Shown: positions 38,774 to 47,349, counted from the first letter of the stretch. The stretch: DNA of 64,000 nucleotides from CAIQJJ01 sp964606085 (GCA_964606085.1 CAZSFD010000016.1:1-64000); one strand, 5' to 3'. Program-made: numbers and translations. The notes: generated by a model from the letters alone, not told the origin.

Positions 38774-39246
38774 GATTCAAACAACTCCAGCACCCGGCGT
38801 TCATACCCTTCGGCAATTTGGCGGCGAAAGTTTTCGGCATCCTCCAGCCAGACGGTATGGACATAAAGGACGCGCCGATCCGTAGAAATATCCAGACTGA
38901 GCGTGCCAGGGGTGAGGGAGATCAGGTTGCTCAGCAAAATAATGGCAGCTTCGTCGTGAAGGTTTAACGGCACGGCCACTACCGCCGGGCGTAGGTTCAT
39001 CTTGGGTGAAAGGATGGTAGCGGCCAGGCGCAGGTTGGCGCGGATCATATCCACCAAAAAATAGGCGGCCAGGTCAAGCAGGCGCGGCGCCTGGCGGAAG
39101 TAGCGCCGCGAACCCCATAGGGGCGAGAAGAGCCACAACACCAGGTAGCCCAACACGAAGCCGAAGAACAAATCCACCGGCTGAAAGCCGCCCGTGAGCG
39201 CCGCCCAGGCCAGCGCCAGCAATACGTTGAGCAGCAGCAGGTTCAT
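38770..39246 (-). CDS. mrpE: Na+/H+ antiporter subunit MrpE
   Basis: A 158-residue subunit. Two N-terminal membrane segments (LLLLNVLLALAWAALTGG, LFFGFVLGYLVLWLFSPL) precede a cytosolic domain with LISLTPGTLSLDISTDRRVL and YVHTVWLEDAE, characteristic of MrpE. ATG 39246 overlaps the mrpD stop codon (ATGA). The longer frame to 39519 reads back over mrpD and is rejected. Confidence 0.93.
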   Translation of the reverse strand: MNLLLLNVLLALAWAALTGGFQPVDLFFGFVLGYLVLWLFSPLWGSRRYFRQAPRLLDLAAYFLVDMIRANLRLAATILSPKMNLRPAVVAVPLNLHDEAAIILLSNLISLTPGTLSLDISTDRRVLYVHTVWLEDAENFRRQIAEGYERRVLELFES

Positions 39247-40727
39247 GGCAGGCCTCCCAACACCGTCTGGATATAAACCGCCGGATTGCTCAACTGCGTG
39301 GCGGCCTCGCCGGCCAGCGCCAGCAGCGGTTCGGCCCACAGCCCTGCCGCCAGCGAGAACAGCGCCAGGCCGAGGGTTGCCCCCCACATCCACGGCGACG
39401 CCGGGCGCAGCGGGGCGGCCTTCTCCGCCGGGCGTTCCTTCCAGAAGGCTTCGTTCCACACCTTCGTCATCGAATAAAGCGTCATCACACTCACCCCCAG
39501 CGCTACAGCCACGATCCAAAAGCTGTGCCGTTCAAAACCGGCCACCACCAGGGCCAGTTTGGCGAAGAAGCCCGAAAGCGGCGGCAGCCCGGCCAGCGAG
39601 AGCGCCGGGAGCAAGAACAGCAGCGCCAGGCCGAAACGAGCGGCATACAATCCGCCCAATTCTTTCAAGTTGAACGATCCCTGCACCTGGTTGACCATTC
39701 CCGCCACCAAAAAGAGCGCCGTTTTCGCCAAAATCACATGGACGAGGAAGTACACGCCTGCCGCCAGGGCCGCCGGGTTGTACAGGCCGAGCGCCATCAG
39801 CAGGTAGCCGATCTGGCTGACGATGTGGAAGGAGAGCAGCCGCCGCAGGTCGGTTTGCGCCGCCGCACCGAAGACGCCGATTCCCATCGTCAGGGCGGCC
39901 AAAACCAGAAGTAGGGTGTGGGTAAATTCGCCGCCGGGGATGAAGATGAGCGTGAAGATGCGGAACAGGGCGTATACGCCCACTTTGGTCAGCAGGCCCG
40001 AAAAGAGCGCTGTCACCGTCACCGGCGGGGTGTGATACGAAGCCGGCAGCCAGAAGAAGAGCGGGAAAATGGCCGATTTGATGCCAAAGGCCACCAGGTA
40101 CAACACCGCCACCAGCGTCACCTGCCCGGCGGTGCGCATTTCGGCCAGGCGCACGGCCAGGTCGGCCATGTTGAGCGTACCGGCCAGGTTGTAGGTGAGG
40201 CCAATGGCCGAGAGGAACAGCGTGGAGGAGAGCAGGTTGAGGATGACGTACTTGATCGCCCCCTCCAATTGCTGGCGCTCGCCGCCCAGGGCGATCAGCA
40301 CGAAGGAGGACATCAGCATCACCTCGAACCACACGTACAGGTTGAACAGATCGCCGGTGGTGAAGGCCCCGTTGACGCCCAACAGCAGGAAGAAGAACAG
40401 CGGCGTGTACCCGAAGCGCAGCCGCCGCTCGTCTATGCCGGCCTGCCCGTAGACGGCCACGGCCAGCGCCACCAGCGCCGCAACCGCCACCAGGATGGCG
40501 CTGAACAAATCTACCACCAGGCTGATGCCAAACGGGGCCGGCCAGTTGCCCACCTGCATCACCTGGATGCCCGCCTGCCGCACCGTGACCAGCAGGCTGA
40601 GCGCGGCAGCCGTGATGGCGGCGCTGCCGAGCAGGGCCAGCGCCCGCTGGATGCGCGGCAAATTCCAGGCCAACAGGCACAGCACGCCAAACATCAGCGG
40701 CAGCAAGACCGGCAGGGCCACAATCAT
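39243..40727 (-). CDS. mrpD: Na+/H+ antiporter subunit MrpD
   Basis: A 494-residue, roughly 14-helix subunit homologous to complex I NuoM/NuoN and part of the ion-translocating core. Visible hallmarks are FFLLLGVNGAFTTGDLFNLYVWFEVMLMSSF, quoted here only as its key GDLFNLYVWFEVM, together with the lysine-bearing SAIFPLFFWLPASYHTPP and SGLLTKVGVYALFRI. It overlaps mrpC upstream (ATGA at 40724-40727) and mrpE downstream. Confidence 0.95.
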   Translation of the reverse strand: MIVALPVLLPLMFGVLCLLAWNLPRIQRALALLGSAAITAAALSLLVTVRQAGIQVMQVGNWPAPFGISLVVDLFSAILVAVAALVALAVAVYGQAGIDERRLRFGYTPLFFFLLLGVNGAFTTGDLFNLYVWFEVMLMSSFVLIALGGERQQLEGAIKYVILNLLSSTLFLSAIGLTYNLAGTLNMADLAVRLAEMRTAGQVTLVAVLYLVAFGIKSAIFPLFFWLPASYHTPPVTVTALFSGLLTKVGVYALFRIFTLIFIPGGEFTHTLLLVLAALTMGIGVFGAAAQTDLRRLLSFHIVSQIGYLLMALGLYNPAALAAGVYFLVHVILAKTALFLVAGMVNQVQGSFNLKELGGLYAARFGLALLFLLPALSLAGLPPLSGFFAKLALVVAGFERHSFWIVAVALGVSVMTLYSMTKVWNEAFWKERPAEKAAPLRPASPWMWGATLGLALFSLAAGLWAEPLLALAGEAATQLSNPAVYIQTVLGGLP

Positions 40728-41155
40728 GCCTGGGCCTCCAGGGTGGATGTCTGGCCGAGGTCGGCATCGAGGCGTTCTTCGGGGGCGATCAGGTCGGGTT
40801 CTTCACAGGGGATGTCGGTGATGTGCATGGTTTCGAGATCGTCGGTGGCGGTGGCCTGGTAGACCTGGCGCAGCAATGTGACGGCGAAGGCGGTCACACC
40901 AAAGCTGATCACGATGGCGGTCAGGATCAACGCCTGCGGCACGGGGTCGGCGTACACGGCGGGCGGCTGCTGGCTGCCAGCGGCCACCAACGGCGGGCGG
41001 GCGGGGATCAGTTCTGCCGAGTTGAGCAGCAGCAGGTTGACGGCGTAACCGAGCAGCAGCAGGCCCACCAAAATCTTCACCAGGCTGCGCCGCAAGATCA
41101 TATACAGGCCGGCGGCAAACAAGGCTCCGGCGGTAATGGCTAACAAAAGCGTCAC
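40724..41155 (-). CDS. mrpC: Na+/H+ antiporter subunit MrpC
   Basis: A 143-residue NuoK-like subunit with three membrane segments (LLAITAGALFAAGLYMIL, LVKILVGLLLLGYAVNLLLL, ALILTAIVISFGVTAFAVTL). The conserved DPVPQALILTAIVI is diagnostic. A ~35-residue acidic tail (CEEPDLIAPEERLDADL) is longer than in the best-known homologues. It begins one base after the mrpB stop. Confidence 0.94.
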   Translation of the reverse strand: MTLLLAITAGALFAAGLYMILRRSLVKILVGLLLLGYAVNLLLLNSAELIPARPPLVAAGSQQPPAVYADPVPQALILTAIVISFGVTAFAVTLLRQVYQATATDDLETMHITDIPCEEPDLIAPEERLDADLGQTSTLEAQA

Positions 41156-41156
41156 G

Positions 41157-41567
41157 TCAGTCCTCCGCCAGGGTGAGCAGCATCCACAACACCACGCCGA
41201 TCACCACAAAATACACGCCCACGTCGAAGAGCAGCGGCGTGCCAACCTTGCCAATCACGGGGATGGGCGTCTTCAGCCACAGGCCGGTCATCAGGGGGTA
41301 GTCAAACAGCATGGGGATCAGCCCGCTGATCAACGCCGCCAGCAGGCCCACGCCGATCCAGGTCAGCGGCGGCAGGGGCAGCAAGCGCCGCAGGGCGCTG
41401 GGGGCGTTGGCGATGGCGTAGAGCATGAAGGCGCTGGCCGCCACCAGCCCGCCCACGAAGCCGCCGCCCACTTCGTTGTGCCCGCGCAGCAGCAAAAAGA
41501 CCGAAAAGACCAGCATCAACGGCATGAGATAACGAGCGGCCAGGGGGAGCAGGAAGGATCGCTGCAT
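41157..41567 (-). CDS. mrpB: Na+/H+ antiporter subunit MrpB
   Basis: A 136-residue subunit with four membrane segments. The family motif RGHNEVGGGFVGGLVAASAF is present, and a later segment ends with VGTPLLFDVGVYFVVIGVVL. It lies three bases after the mrpA stop and one base before the mrpC start. Confidence 0.94.
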   Translation of the reverse strand: MQRSFLLPLAARYLMPLMLVFSVFLLLRGHNEVGGGFVGGLVAASAFMLYAIANAPSALRRLLPLPPLTWIGVGLLAALISGLIPMLFDYPLMTGLWLKTPIPVIGKVGTPLLFDVGVYFVVIGVVLWMLLTLAED

Positions 41568-41570
41568 GGG

Positions 41571-43895
41571 CTACGGCTCCTTGCGGGTGCGCCCGGCAGT
41601 CAGGCGGATCAGGGTATACACGCCGACGGCGGCAATCGCCAGCACGGTGATCTCGCCGAGGGTGTCGAAGCCGCGGAAATCCACCAAAATCACGTTGACG
41701 ATGTTGCGCCCGTTGGCCTGCGGCAGGCTGTTCTCGGCAAAATAGGCCGCCAGCCGCGATTCGGCATCGTGCGCGGAGACGATCAGCATCAACAGCGTCA
41801 TCAGCAGGCCGCCGGCCAACGCCACCACGCCATCGAAAAGACGCGTGCGGCGCTGGCTCAACTGGCTGAAGCGCGGCAGGCGGTAGATCACCAGCACGAA
41901 CAGGATCACCGTCAGCGTCTCGATGGCGAACTGCACCATCGCTAAATCGGGGGCGCTGTAAAGCAGGAACAACAGGGCGATGCTGAAGCCAATCGAACCG
42001 AGCAGGGCAATCGCCGCCAGGCGCGATTTGGCCCGCGTGACCAGGAAAGCGGCGGTCAGAATGATGCCGATCAAAACCACATCGTAAAAGCGCGGCAGAG
42101 CGCCCACTTCAAAGGGGATGGTCACATCCAGCAGCCAGCCCGTCAGCAGCGCCAGGCCGAGGGTGAACAGCACCACCACCAGCACGTAATGGCGCAGATG
42201 CCCGCTTTGCAACCACTCGGTCTGCCAGGCGGCGAAGGATGTGATGGCGTGCAGACTGCGCGGGTAGAGGGCGGCCGGCCCGAACGGCGCTGCGGCGTGC
42301 CAGGCGGAAATTGCCAACGGCTGCCAGCGCCGCCAGGCGGCCAGCAGCACAGCCGCCAGCAGCACGGTCACGCCGCTCAGGATCAACATCGGTGTGATGC
42401 CATGCCACAGCGAGAGCTTGACCTTGACGGCGGTTTGCGCCACCGCCAGGGCCGCGGGAGCGATCAGCCAATCGCCAGCCCACTGCGGCAGCACGCCCAA
42501 CACGAAACCCGCCCCCGCCAGCAGCAGCGGCGGCAGCCACAGGCCGGGCGGCCCTTCGTGGGGATGCAGTTCCCTGCCGGGCTGGCCCCAAAACGGGATC
42601 GCCCCCACCCAGGCGGCCACTATCACCATCGCCACATTGGCGATCAGCGCCAGCGCGGTGATCAGCAGCGGCCAGGCGGCTTCAAGCGTGGTTTCGTAGA
42701 AGAGTTCTTTGCTGAGGAAGCCGAAAAGCGGCGGCAGCCCGGCCATCGAGAGCGCCGCCAGGCCGGCGGCAGCCGCCGTGAAGGGCATGGCGCGCCCCAG
42801 GCCGCCCAACTCGTGAATATCGCGTGTGTGGACGGCGTGATCTACCCCACCCGCCACCAGGAAGAGCGCCCCTTTGTAGAGCGCGTGGGCCACGAGGAAG
42901 ACGATGGCCGTTTTGACCGCCAGGGGGCTGGCCAGGCCGAGGAGCAAAGTCAGCCCGCCGAGCGAGGCCACGGTGGTGTAGGCCAGCAGGCGTTTCAGGT
43001 CGGTTTGCGCCAGGGCCAGCAGCGCCCCGCCGGTGAGTGTGATCAGGCCGATAGTGGTCAGGGCGGTGGGCCACCACGCCAGGCCGCTCAACACCGGGAA
43101 GAGCCGCGCCAGCAGGTAAATGCCAGCCTTGACCATAGTGGCCGAATGCAGGTAGGCGCTGACGGGGGTGGGCGCTTCCATGGCGTTGGGCAGCCAAAAG
43201 TGGAAGGGGAACTGCGCCGATTTGCTCATTGCCCCGATCAAAATCAACCCGAAGGCTGCCAGGGCCAGGGGGCTGGCCTGTATATTGTCAGCCTGGGCGA
43301 CCCAGGCGGCGATCTCGAACGTGCCGCTGATCTGCGCCAGCAGGGCCAGCCCGGCCAGCAGCGCCAGCCCGCCCGACCCGGTGACGAGCAGGGCCTGCCA
43401 GGCGGCTGCCCGCGCCGCCGGTTTGTGATGCTCGAAGCCGATCAAGAAAAAGGAGGAGATGCTGGTTAATTCCCAAAAGACGAACAGCAGCAGGGCATTG
43501 CCGCTCAACACCACCCCCAGCATGGCGGTCATAAACAGCAAAATCAGGCCGTAAAAGCGTTCGAGCGCCGGATGATCGTGCAGATACGCGCCCCCGTAGA
43601 TGATCACCAGCGCGCCGATGCCAGAGACCAGCAGCCCCATCACCAGCGCCAGCCCATCCACGCTGAAGGTGAAGGCCAGGCCCAGGCTGCCCACCCACGG
43701 CCAGCTTGCCGTGAGCGCTTTGCCTGCCGCCACCGCAGGAATCATCAGGCACAACTCGACAAAGACTGCCAGCGGGTAGAGCGCTAATAACACCGCCGCC
43801 TGGCGCGGCCAGCGGCGGTGGATCAGCGGGGCCAGGGCGGTCAGCGCAATCCCACTGCAGAGGGTCAGGGCGAGGAAGGAGATGGGTTCATTCAT
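41571..43895 (-). CDS. mrpA: Na+/H+ antiporter subunit MrpA
   Basis: A 774-residue subunit, the largest of the complex and homologous to NuoL. The core carries ERFYGLILLFMTAMLGVVLS, FWELTSISSFFLIGFEHHK, SAQFPFHFWLPNAMEAPTPV and the following SAYLHSATMVKAGIYLLAR. The C-terminal extension (about residues 610-770) has the MrpA-specific DVVLIGIILTAAFLVTRAKS and the late VILVDFRGFDTLGEITVLA. ATG 43895 (MNEPISF) is chosen over ATG 43931 because the latter starts inside a dyad and has no ribosome site. It is the first gene of a seven-subunit operon that exchanges Na+ for H+ at the membrane. Confidence 0.95.
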   Translation of the reverse strand: MNEPISFLALTLCSGIALTALAPLIHRRWPRQAAVLLALYPLAVFVELCLMIPAVAAGKALTASWPWVGSLGLAFTFSVDGLALVMGLLVSGIGALVIIYGGAYLHDHPALERFYGLILLFMTAMLGVVLSGNALLLFVFWELTSISSFFLIGFEHHKPAARAAAWQALLVTGSGGLALLAGLALLAQISGTFEIAAWVAQADNIQASPLALAAFGLILIGAMSKSAQFPFHFWLPNAMEAPTPVSAYLHSATMVKAGIYLLARLFPVLSGLAWWPTALTTIGLITLTGGALLALAQTDLKRLLAYTTVASLGGLTLLLGLASPLAVKTAIVFLVAHALYKGALFLVAGGVDHAVHTRDIHELGGLGRAMPFTAAAAGLAALSMAGLPPLFGFLSKELFYETTLEAAWPLLITALALIANVAMVIVAAWVGAIPFWGQPGRELHPHEGPPGLWLPPLLLAGAGFVLGVLPQWAGDWLIAPAALAVAQTAVKVKLSLWHGITPMLILSGVTVLLAAVLLAAWRRWQPLAISAWHAAAPFGPAALYPRSLHAITSFAAWQTEWLQSGHLRHYVLVVVLFTLGLALLTGWLLDVTIPFEVGALPRFYDVVLIGIILTAAFLVTRAKSRLAAIALLGSIGFSIALLFLLYSAPDLAMVQFAIETLTVILFVLVIYRLPRFSQLSQRRTRLFDGVVALAGGLLMTLLMLIVSAHDAESRLAAYFAENSLPQANGRNIVNVILVDFRGFDTLGEITVLAIAAVGVYTLIRLTAGRTRKEP

Positions 43896-43909
43896 CGGAG
43901 AGCCTGCCA

Positions 43910-43928
43910 GTAAGATGTTCAATCTTAC
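43910..43928. promoter_or_regulatory. Dyad in the mrpA leader
   Basis: GTAAGAT-GTTCA-ATCTTAC, a perfect seven-base dyad 15 bases upstream of the mrpA start codon. It could be an operator or an RNA hairpin that limits access to the ribosome site. Confidence 0.4.
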
Positions 43929-43931
43929 CAT

Positions 43932-44168
43932 GCGGGAGGAGGGTCATGGCAATTCAGGCAATAGCCAAAAAATTACCGACACATGGCAAGCCTGATATGC
44001 CGATTCGAGCAAACCAGGACCAAGCGAACGGTGAACTTTAATGGCCGCATCCACAATTTCGTGAGCCACACTCTCAATGTCCATGCCCTATTCCTCTCTT
44101 ATTCTATTCGGCGCGAAGATGCTGCGATACAACGCAGCATCTGGATCAAAATGACACCTTCTTCAACC
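43932..44168. other. Gene-free stretch upstream of mrpA
   Basis: I see no supported gene. A plus-strand open frame at 43983-44249 runs into the palindromic element beginning at 44169 and looks accidental. One hairpin is clear: AGATGCTGCG-ATACAA-CGCAGCATCT (44118-44143). The mrp promoter should lie here, but I could not identify it. Confidence 0.5.
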
Positions 44169-44362
44169 TTTAAACGCAATAGCGCAAAACTTACTACACG
44201 CTATTGGACAAGTCGGTATGTCATTCCGAACGGAGTGAGGAATCCCTAAAACATTGGCTTTTCCGAATACTGAAGGGCAAAAAACTAGCTCGATAGGGAT
44301 TCCTCGTCGCTTCGCTCCTCGGAATGACACGCCATAGTAAGTTATGCGCTATTGCCTTTAAA
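44169..44362. repeat. MITE-like 194-bp inverted-repeat element
   Basis: The outer arms TTTAAACGCAATAGCGCAAA and (reverse strand) TTTAAAGGCAATAGCGCATA match closely and continue into ACTTACTA. The inner arms TGTCATTCCGAACGGAGTG with GAGGAATCCCTA and the mirror copy ending at 44329 also pair. The centre, about 45 bases, is unpaired. No transposase or obvious target duplication is seen. The inner phrase is of the GTCATTCCGAGCGAAGCGAGG type common in some bacterial genomes. Confidence 0.7.
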
Positions 44363-44365
44363 CAA

Positions 44366-44402
44366 TCCCTCGCGTTCTTCGCGCCCTTCGCGGTGAACTT
44401 TA
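44366..44402. repeat. TTCGCG degenerate repeat overlapping a stop codon
   Basis: CTCGCGTTCTTCGCGCCC and TTCGCGGTGAACTTTA form a degenerate direct repeat of the CTTCGTG/CTTCGCG class. Its last bases supply the TAA stop codon of the isomerase-like gene. Confidence 0.55.
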
Positions 44403-45212
44403 CTTCAGTTGCCCCAACAACTTTTTGATCGCATTCGCCGCCACGCCAAACAGTTCCGGGCCGCCGCCGGGCAGGCTGTGGGCCAGGTGCGGCTCAATGG
44501 AAGCAAAACCCTCGAAGCCAGCCTGGTGCAGCTCGGCCAGGATTTCAGGCAGTTTGCCGTCGCCTTCACCGGCGGGGGTCACGCTGCCATCGGCGTAGCG
44601 GGCATCTTTGATGTGCAGGTAAACGGTGTGCTTTTTGAGCAGGTCGAAGGCGTGGGGATAGGTTTCGACATCGCACTGCACGAAGTTGGCAGGATCAAAG
44701 GTGGCTTTGACGTATGGGCAGTTGAGCGTTTCGAGCAGGTCGAGGCAGCGCTCGGCGGTGTCGCCGTAGATGTGCTTTTCGTTTTCGTGCAGCAAAGTGA
44801 CTCCCGCGCCCTTGCTGGTTTCGACAAAGCTCAACCAGCGGCGCAGCACTTCGTCGCGGTAGATGGCGGGGTCGTCGCCTTCGGGGATGAAGAAGCTGAA
44901 CATGCGGATGTATTTCGTCTCGAGGGCGTGGGCCACTTCGAGGGTGTATTTGAAGCGATCCAGATGCGGGGCGAACTCGTCGGTGATGCCGATCTTGCCA
45001 ATCGGCGAACCCACCGCAGAGACGCCCATGCCGGCATCGGCCAGTTTCTGGTGGGCGGCCTTCACTTCGGGCAGGGGATAATCTACAATACCGCGGCCTT
45101 CCATGCCGCGAAATTCCAGGTAACGCACGTCGTTCGCCAGCATAACCTGGATTTGTTCATCGAGAATGGGGGAGATTTCGTCGCCAAAGGCGGAGAGGGT
45201 GAATTGGGACAT
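44400..45212 (-). CDS. Sugar phosphate isomerase/epimerase-like TIM barrel
   Basis: A 270-residue protein of the xylose-isomerase-like TIM-barrel family, different from the one at 36168. Key segments are SAFGDEISP, VRYLEFRGMEGRGIVDY, LLHENEKHIYGDTAERCLDL (metal-binding glutamate), KATFDPANFVQC (metal-binding Asp), YLHIKDARYADG (His/Asp) and EGFASIEPHL (final glutamate). All metal-site acids appear intact. TGGAGTCCCCC precedes the ATG. It is the last gene of the LacI-controlled operon, so sugar or polyol breakdown is likely. The substrate is unknown. Confidence 0.87.
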   Translation of the reverse strand: MSQFTLSAFGDEISPILDEQIQVMLANDVRYLEFRGMEGRGIVDYPLPEVKAAHQKLADAGMGVSAVGSPIGKIGITDEFAPHLDRFKYTLEVAHALETKYIRMFSFFIPEGDDPAIYRDEVLRRWLSFVETSKGAGVTLLHENEKHIYGDTAERCLDLLETLNCPYVKATFDPANFVQCDVETYPHAFDLLKKHTVYLHIKDARYADGSVTPAGEGDGKLPEILAELHQAGFEGFASIEPHLAHSLPGGGPELFGVAANAIKKLLGQLK

Positions 45213-45223
45213 GGGGGACTCCA

Positions 45224-45298
45224 GATTTAATTCCTGATTGTGGATTTCTGATTGTTGATTGAATGGGCCATCAACCAGAAATTAGAAATCCACTATTT
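45224..45298. repeat. GATT-rich inverted repeat
   Basis: GGATTTCTGATTGTTGATTG pairs imperfectly with CAACCAGAAATTAGAAATCC. The arms contain degenerate GATTN repeats. It fills the gap between the isomerase-like gene and the aldo/keto reductase gene. Confidence 0.55.
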
Positions 45299-45299
45299 C

Positions 45300-46145
45300 T
45301 CAGGCCCACTTGGGCGAGGTATCGGGGTTCCAGGCAGATGGGACGACTGAATAAGCTTCATCCAACCCGGCGATGGTTTGCATATCTTCGGCGGAAAGCT
45401 CAAAATCGAAGATGTTGGCGTTTTCGAGGATGCGCTCGCGGCGCACCGATTTGGGGATAATCACAGCTTCGTACTGCAAAGCCCAACGCAGGGCCACCTG
45501 GGCGGCTGTCTTGCCATATTTCTGGCCGATCACAGCCAGGCTGTCGTCATCGGCGCGTTTGCCGCGGCCCAGGGTGCTGTAGGCTTCGACGACGATGCCT
45601 TTGGCGCGGCAGTAGTTGACCAGTTCGGGGCGCTGGTGGAAGGGGCTGAGTTCGATCTGGTTGACCGCAGGGACGATGTCAGTCTGGGCGAGGAGTTCAT
45701 CCAGGTGGCGGATGGTGAAGTTGCTGACGCCGATGGCGCGGGCTTTGCCCATTTCCAGCAACCGGGTCAGGGCGCGGTAGGTTTCGTTGCGCAGGCCCGC
45801 GACCGGCCAGTGAACAAGATACAAATCGAGATAATCCATTCCGAGGCGTTCCAGTGAGGCATCGCAGGCTTGCAGGGTGGTATCGTAGCCCTGGTCGTCG
45901 TTCCAGACCTTGGTGGTGACGAAGATTTCGCCACGCGGCACGCCGCTGGTGCGGATGGCCTTACCTACATCTTCTTCGTTCTTATAGATGCGGGCCGTGT
46001 CAATGTGGCGGTAGCCGGCTTCGAGCGCCCAACAGACAGCTTGCTGCGTCGTCTCGCCGACTTCGGCGAGGAAAGTGCCGAGGCCAAACCAGGGCATGGC
46101 AACGCCGTTGTTGAGGGTGACGGTGGATGTGATGGTGAGGGGCAT
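45300..46145 (-). CDS. Aldo/keto reductase
   Basis: A 281-residue NADPH-dependent reductase of the AKR5-like group. The catalytic set is visible: Asp and Tyr in HIDTARIYKNE, Lys in FVTTKVWND, His in LYLVHWPVAG. Cofactor residues lie in GVSNFTIRHLDELL and IIPKSVRRERILENA. It reduces sugar or other carbonyls, but the exact substrate is unknown. CCGGAGAACCCC precedes the ATG. It is third in the lacI operon. Confidence 0.92.
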   Translation of the reverse strand: MPLTITSTVTLNNGVAMPWFGLGTFLAEVGETTQQAVCWALEAGYRHIDTARIYKNEEDVGKAIRTSGVPRGEIFVTTKVWNDDQGYDTTLQACDASLERLGMDYLDLYLVHWPVAGLRNETYRALTRLLEMGKARAIGVSNFTIRHLDELLAQTDIVPAVNQIELSPFHQRPELVNYCRAKGIVVEAYSTLGRGKRADDDSLAVIGQKYGKTAAQVALRWALQYEAVIIPKSVRRERILENANIFDFELSAEDMQTIAGLDEAYSVVPSAWNPDTSPKWA

Positions 46146-46170
46146 GGGGTTCTCCGGGGGGTAGGTGGGT

Positions 46171-46205
46171 TAATCGTAATTCGATATTCGTAATCACGAA
46201 TATCG
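46171..46205. repeat. ATTCG hairpin spanning a stop codon
   Basis: CGATATTCGT (46182-46191) and ACGAATATCG (46196-46205) form a perfect stem. The TGA stop codon of the URO-D-like gene (46194-46196) lies in the loop, so the repeat defines the end of that protein. Confidence 0.65.
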
Positions 46206-47273
46206 TGTCTCTTCCTGCACACACCACATCAACCATCTCATGCGGTCAATGGTGGTGCCGGCGGCGAGGGAACCGGCGGTGGTGATGACCAGGCCGCCGG
46301 TGGCCCCGGCCTTCTCGAAATCGGAACGCACGCGCAAGCGCACGTCTTCGTCGGTGCCGTTGCGCAGGAGGAAGGGAGGAATCTGTCCGTTGATGATGGC
46401 CTCGGGCAATTTTGCGCGGATCTGGCCGGGGTCTACATCGGGGCCGTAGTTGACGCTGTTCATGCCGAGGGCGCGCTGTTCGTCGAGCAGGTGGGCCATG
46501 CTGCTGTCGGAATGTTGGTAGCGATAACCATCGGGCAGTGGAGAAAATTCGTCGAGGACGGTTTGCAGCACGGGGGCGCAGTATTGGCGGTAGAGTTTGC
46601 GGTTGAAGAGGGCGCAGTTGTCATCGGTGATCCACCAGGAGGCGGCGTCGAAACCGCTGAAAGCGCGCAGCACGCGGTTGAGTTCGACCATCTTGCGGGC
46701 CAGGATGTCGCGGAAACGGGCCATCAGGTCGGGGTGGTCGTACATCCACAGGAAGACGTGTTCGGGGTGCAGCACGGAGGTCATGATCGTGGCCGGGCCG
46801 CGGCTGCCGGTGCCGAGGGCTGGCAGGCTCTTGCCGGCAGCTTTACGAGCATCCCACTCGGCGCGGTAGTCGGCTGGCAGCGCCCATGCGGCGATGTCGG
46901 TGGCTTCGGCATGGTCGAGGATGCGGGCAAATTCGGCAGGGTCATCTGTGACGTGTTGCAACCAGGGCGTGCCGCCTTCGGTGTAGGCAAATTCACACTG
47001 AAACAAATTTTCGATGCGTTTGGGGCTGTTCTCCCAGGTATCTTCATCGAAAAAGACGCGGCCCACGCCTTCGAGGGTGAGGGCGTTGGCCTGGCGGTGA
47101 ATTTCATCGCGGTAGGGCTTGTCGAAGTAGTAGCGCGGCGTTTCCACTGACACCAGTTCAAACAACCAGTGGTCATCAGGCGAAAAAGTCAGCGCACAGC
47201 GCGGCTTTTCGGTGGTGAAGGCAAAGCATTCGGCGTTTTCGGTCCAGAAGAGGGAAGGGGAGAGGGGGGCCAT
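46194..47273 (-). CDS. Uroporphyrinogen decarboxylase-like (URO-D fold) protein
   Basis: A 359-residue protein of the URO-D/MtaA/CmuA superfamily, recognisable from GSRGPATIMTSVLHPEHVFL, a middle MVELNRVLRAFSGFDA, WWITDDNCALFNRKLYRQYC, YRYQHSDSSMAHLLDEQRAL and late NSVNYGPDVDP and INGQIPPFLLRNG. The family includes methyltransferases and proteins of unknown role found in sugar operons, so true haem function is unlikely. The start region is odd: there is no ribosome site, and the repeat CACCCC continues up to the ATG and into the first codons (MAPLSPSLF). Second gene of the lacI operon. Confidence 0.8.
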   Translation of the reverse strand: MAPLSPSLFWTENAECFAFTTEKPRCALTFSPDDHWLFELVSVETPRYYFDKPYRDEIHRQANALTLEGVGRVFFDEDTWENSPKRIENLFQCEFAYTEGGTPWLQHVTDDPAEFARILDHAEATDIAAWALPADYRAEWDARKAAGKSLPALGTGSRGPATIMTSVLHPEHVFLWMYDHPDLMARFRDILARKMVELNRVLRAFSGFDAASWWITDDNCALFNRKLYRQYCAPVLQTVLDEFSPLPDGYRYQHSDSSMAHLLDEQRALGMNSVNYGPDVDPGQIRAKLPEAIINGQIPPFLLRNGTDEDVRLRVRSDFEKAGATGGLVITTAGSLAAGTTIDRMRWLMWCVQEETRYS

Positions 47274-47349
47274 GGGTGACGGGGTGAGAGGGTGAAGGGG
47301 TGATGGGGTGAGGGGCGATTGATTATGGGGGTATGTAGCTTGCCACCTG
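47274..47349. repeat. GGGGTGA degenerate tandem repeat
   Basis: GGTGACGGGGTGAGAGGG, then TGAAGGGGTGATGGGGTGAG: about five degenerate copies of GGGGTGA. A GTAGCTTGCCACCTGCTACC phrase follows (47328-47347). It occupies the whole gap between the URO-D-like start and the lacI stop. Confidence 0.7.

Noticed and set aside
42189..43469. Plus-strand open frame opposite mrpA
   Set aside because: Glutamine/glycine-rich shadow without recognisable domains. mrpA is certain.
43983..44249. Plus-strand 88-codon frame upstream of mrpA
   Set aside because: Its last quarter is encoded by the palindromic element starting at 44169 (ending VIPNGVRNP), a usual false gene produced by this kind of repeat, and there is no ribosome site.
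46194..47273. Haem-biosynthetic hemE
   Set aside because: The fold is shared, but the sequence and the sugar-operon context fit the URO-D-like group of unknown role, and no other haem genes are near.
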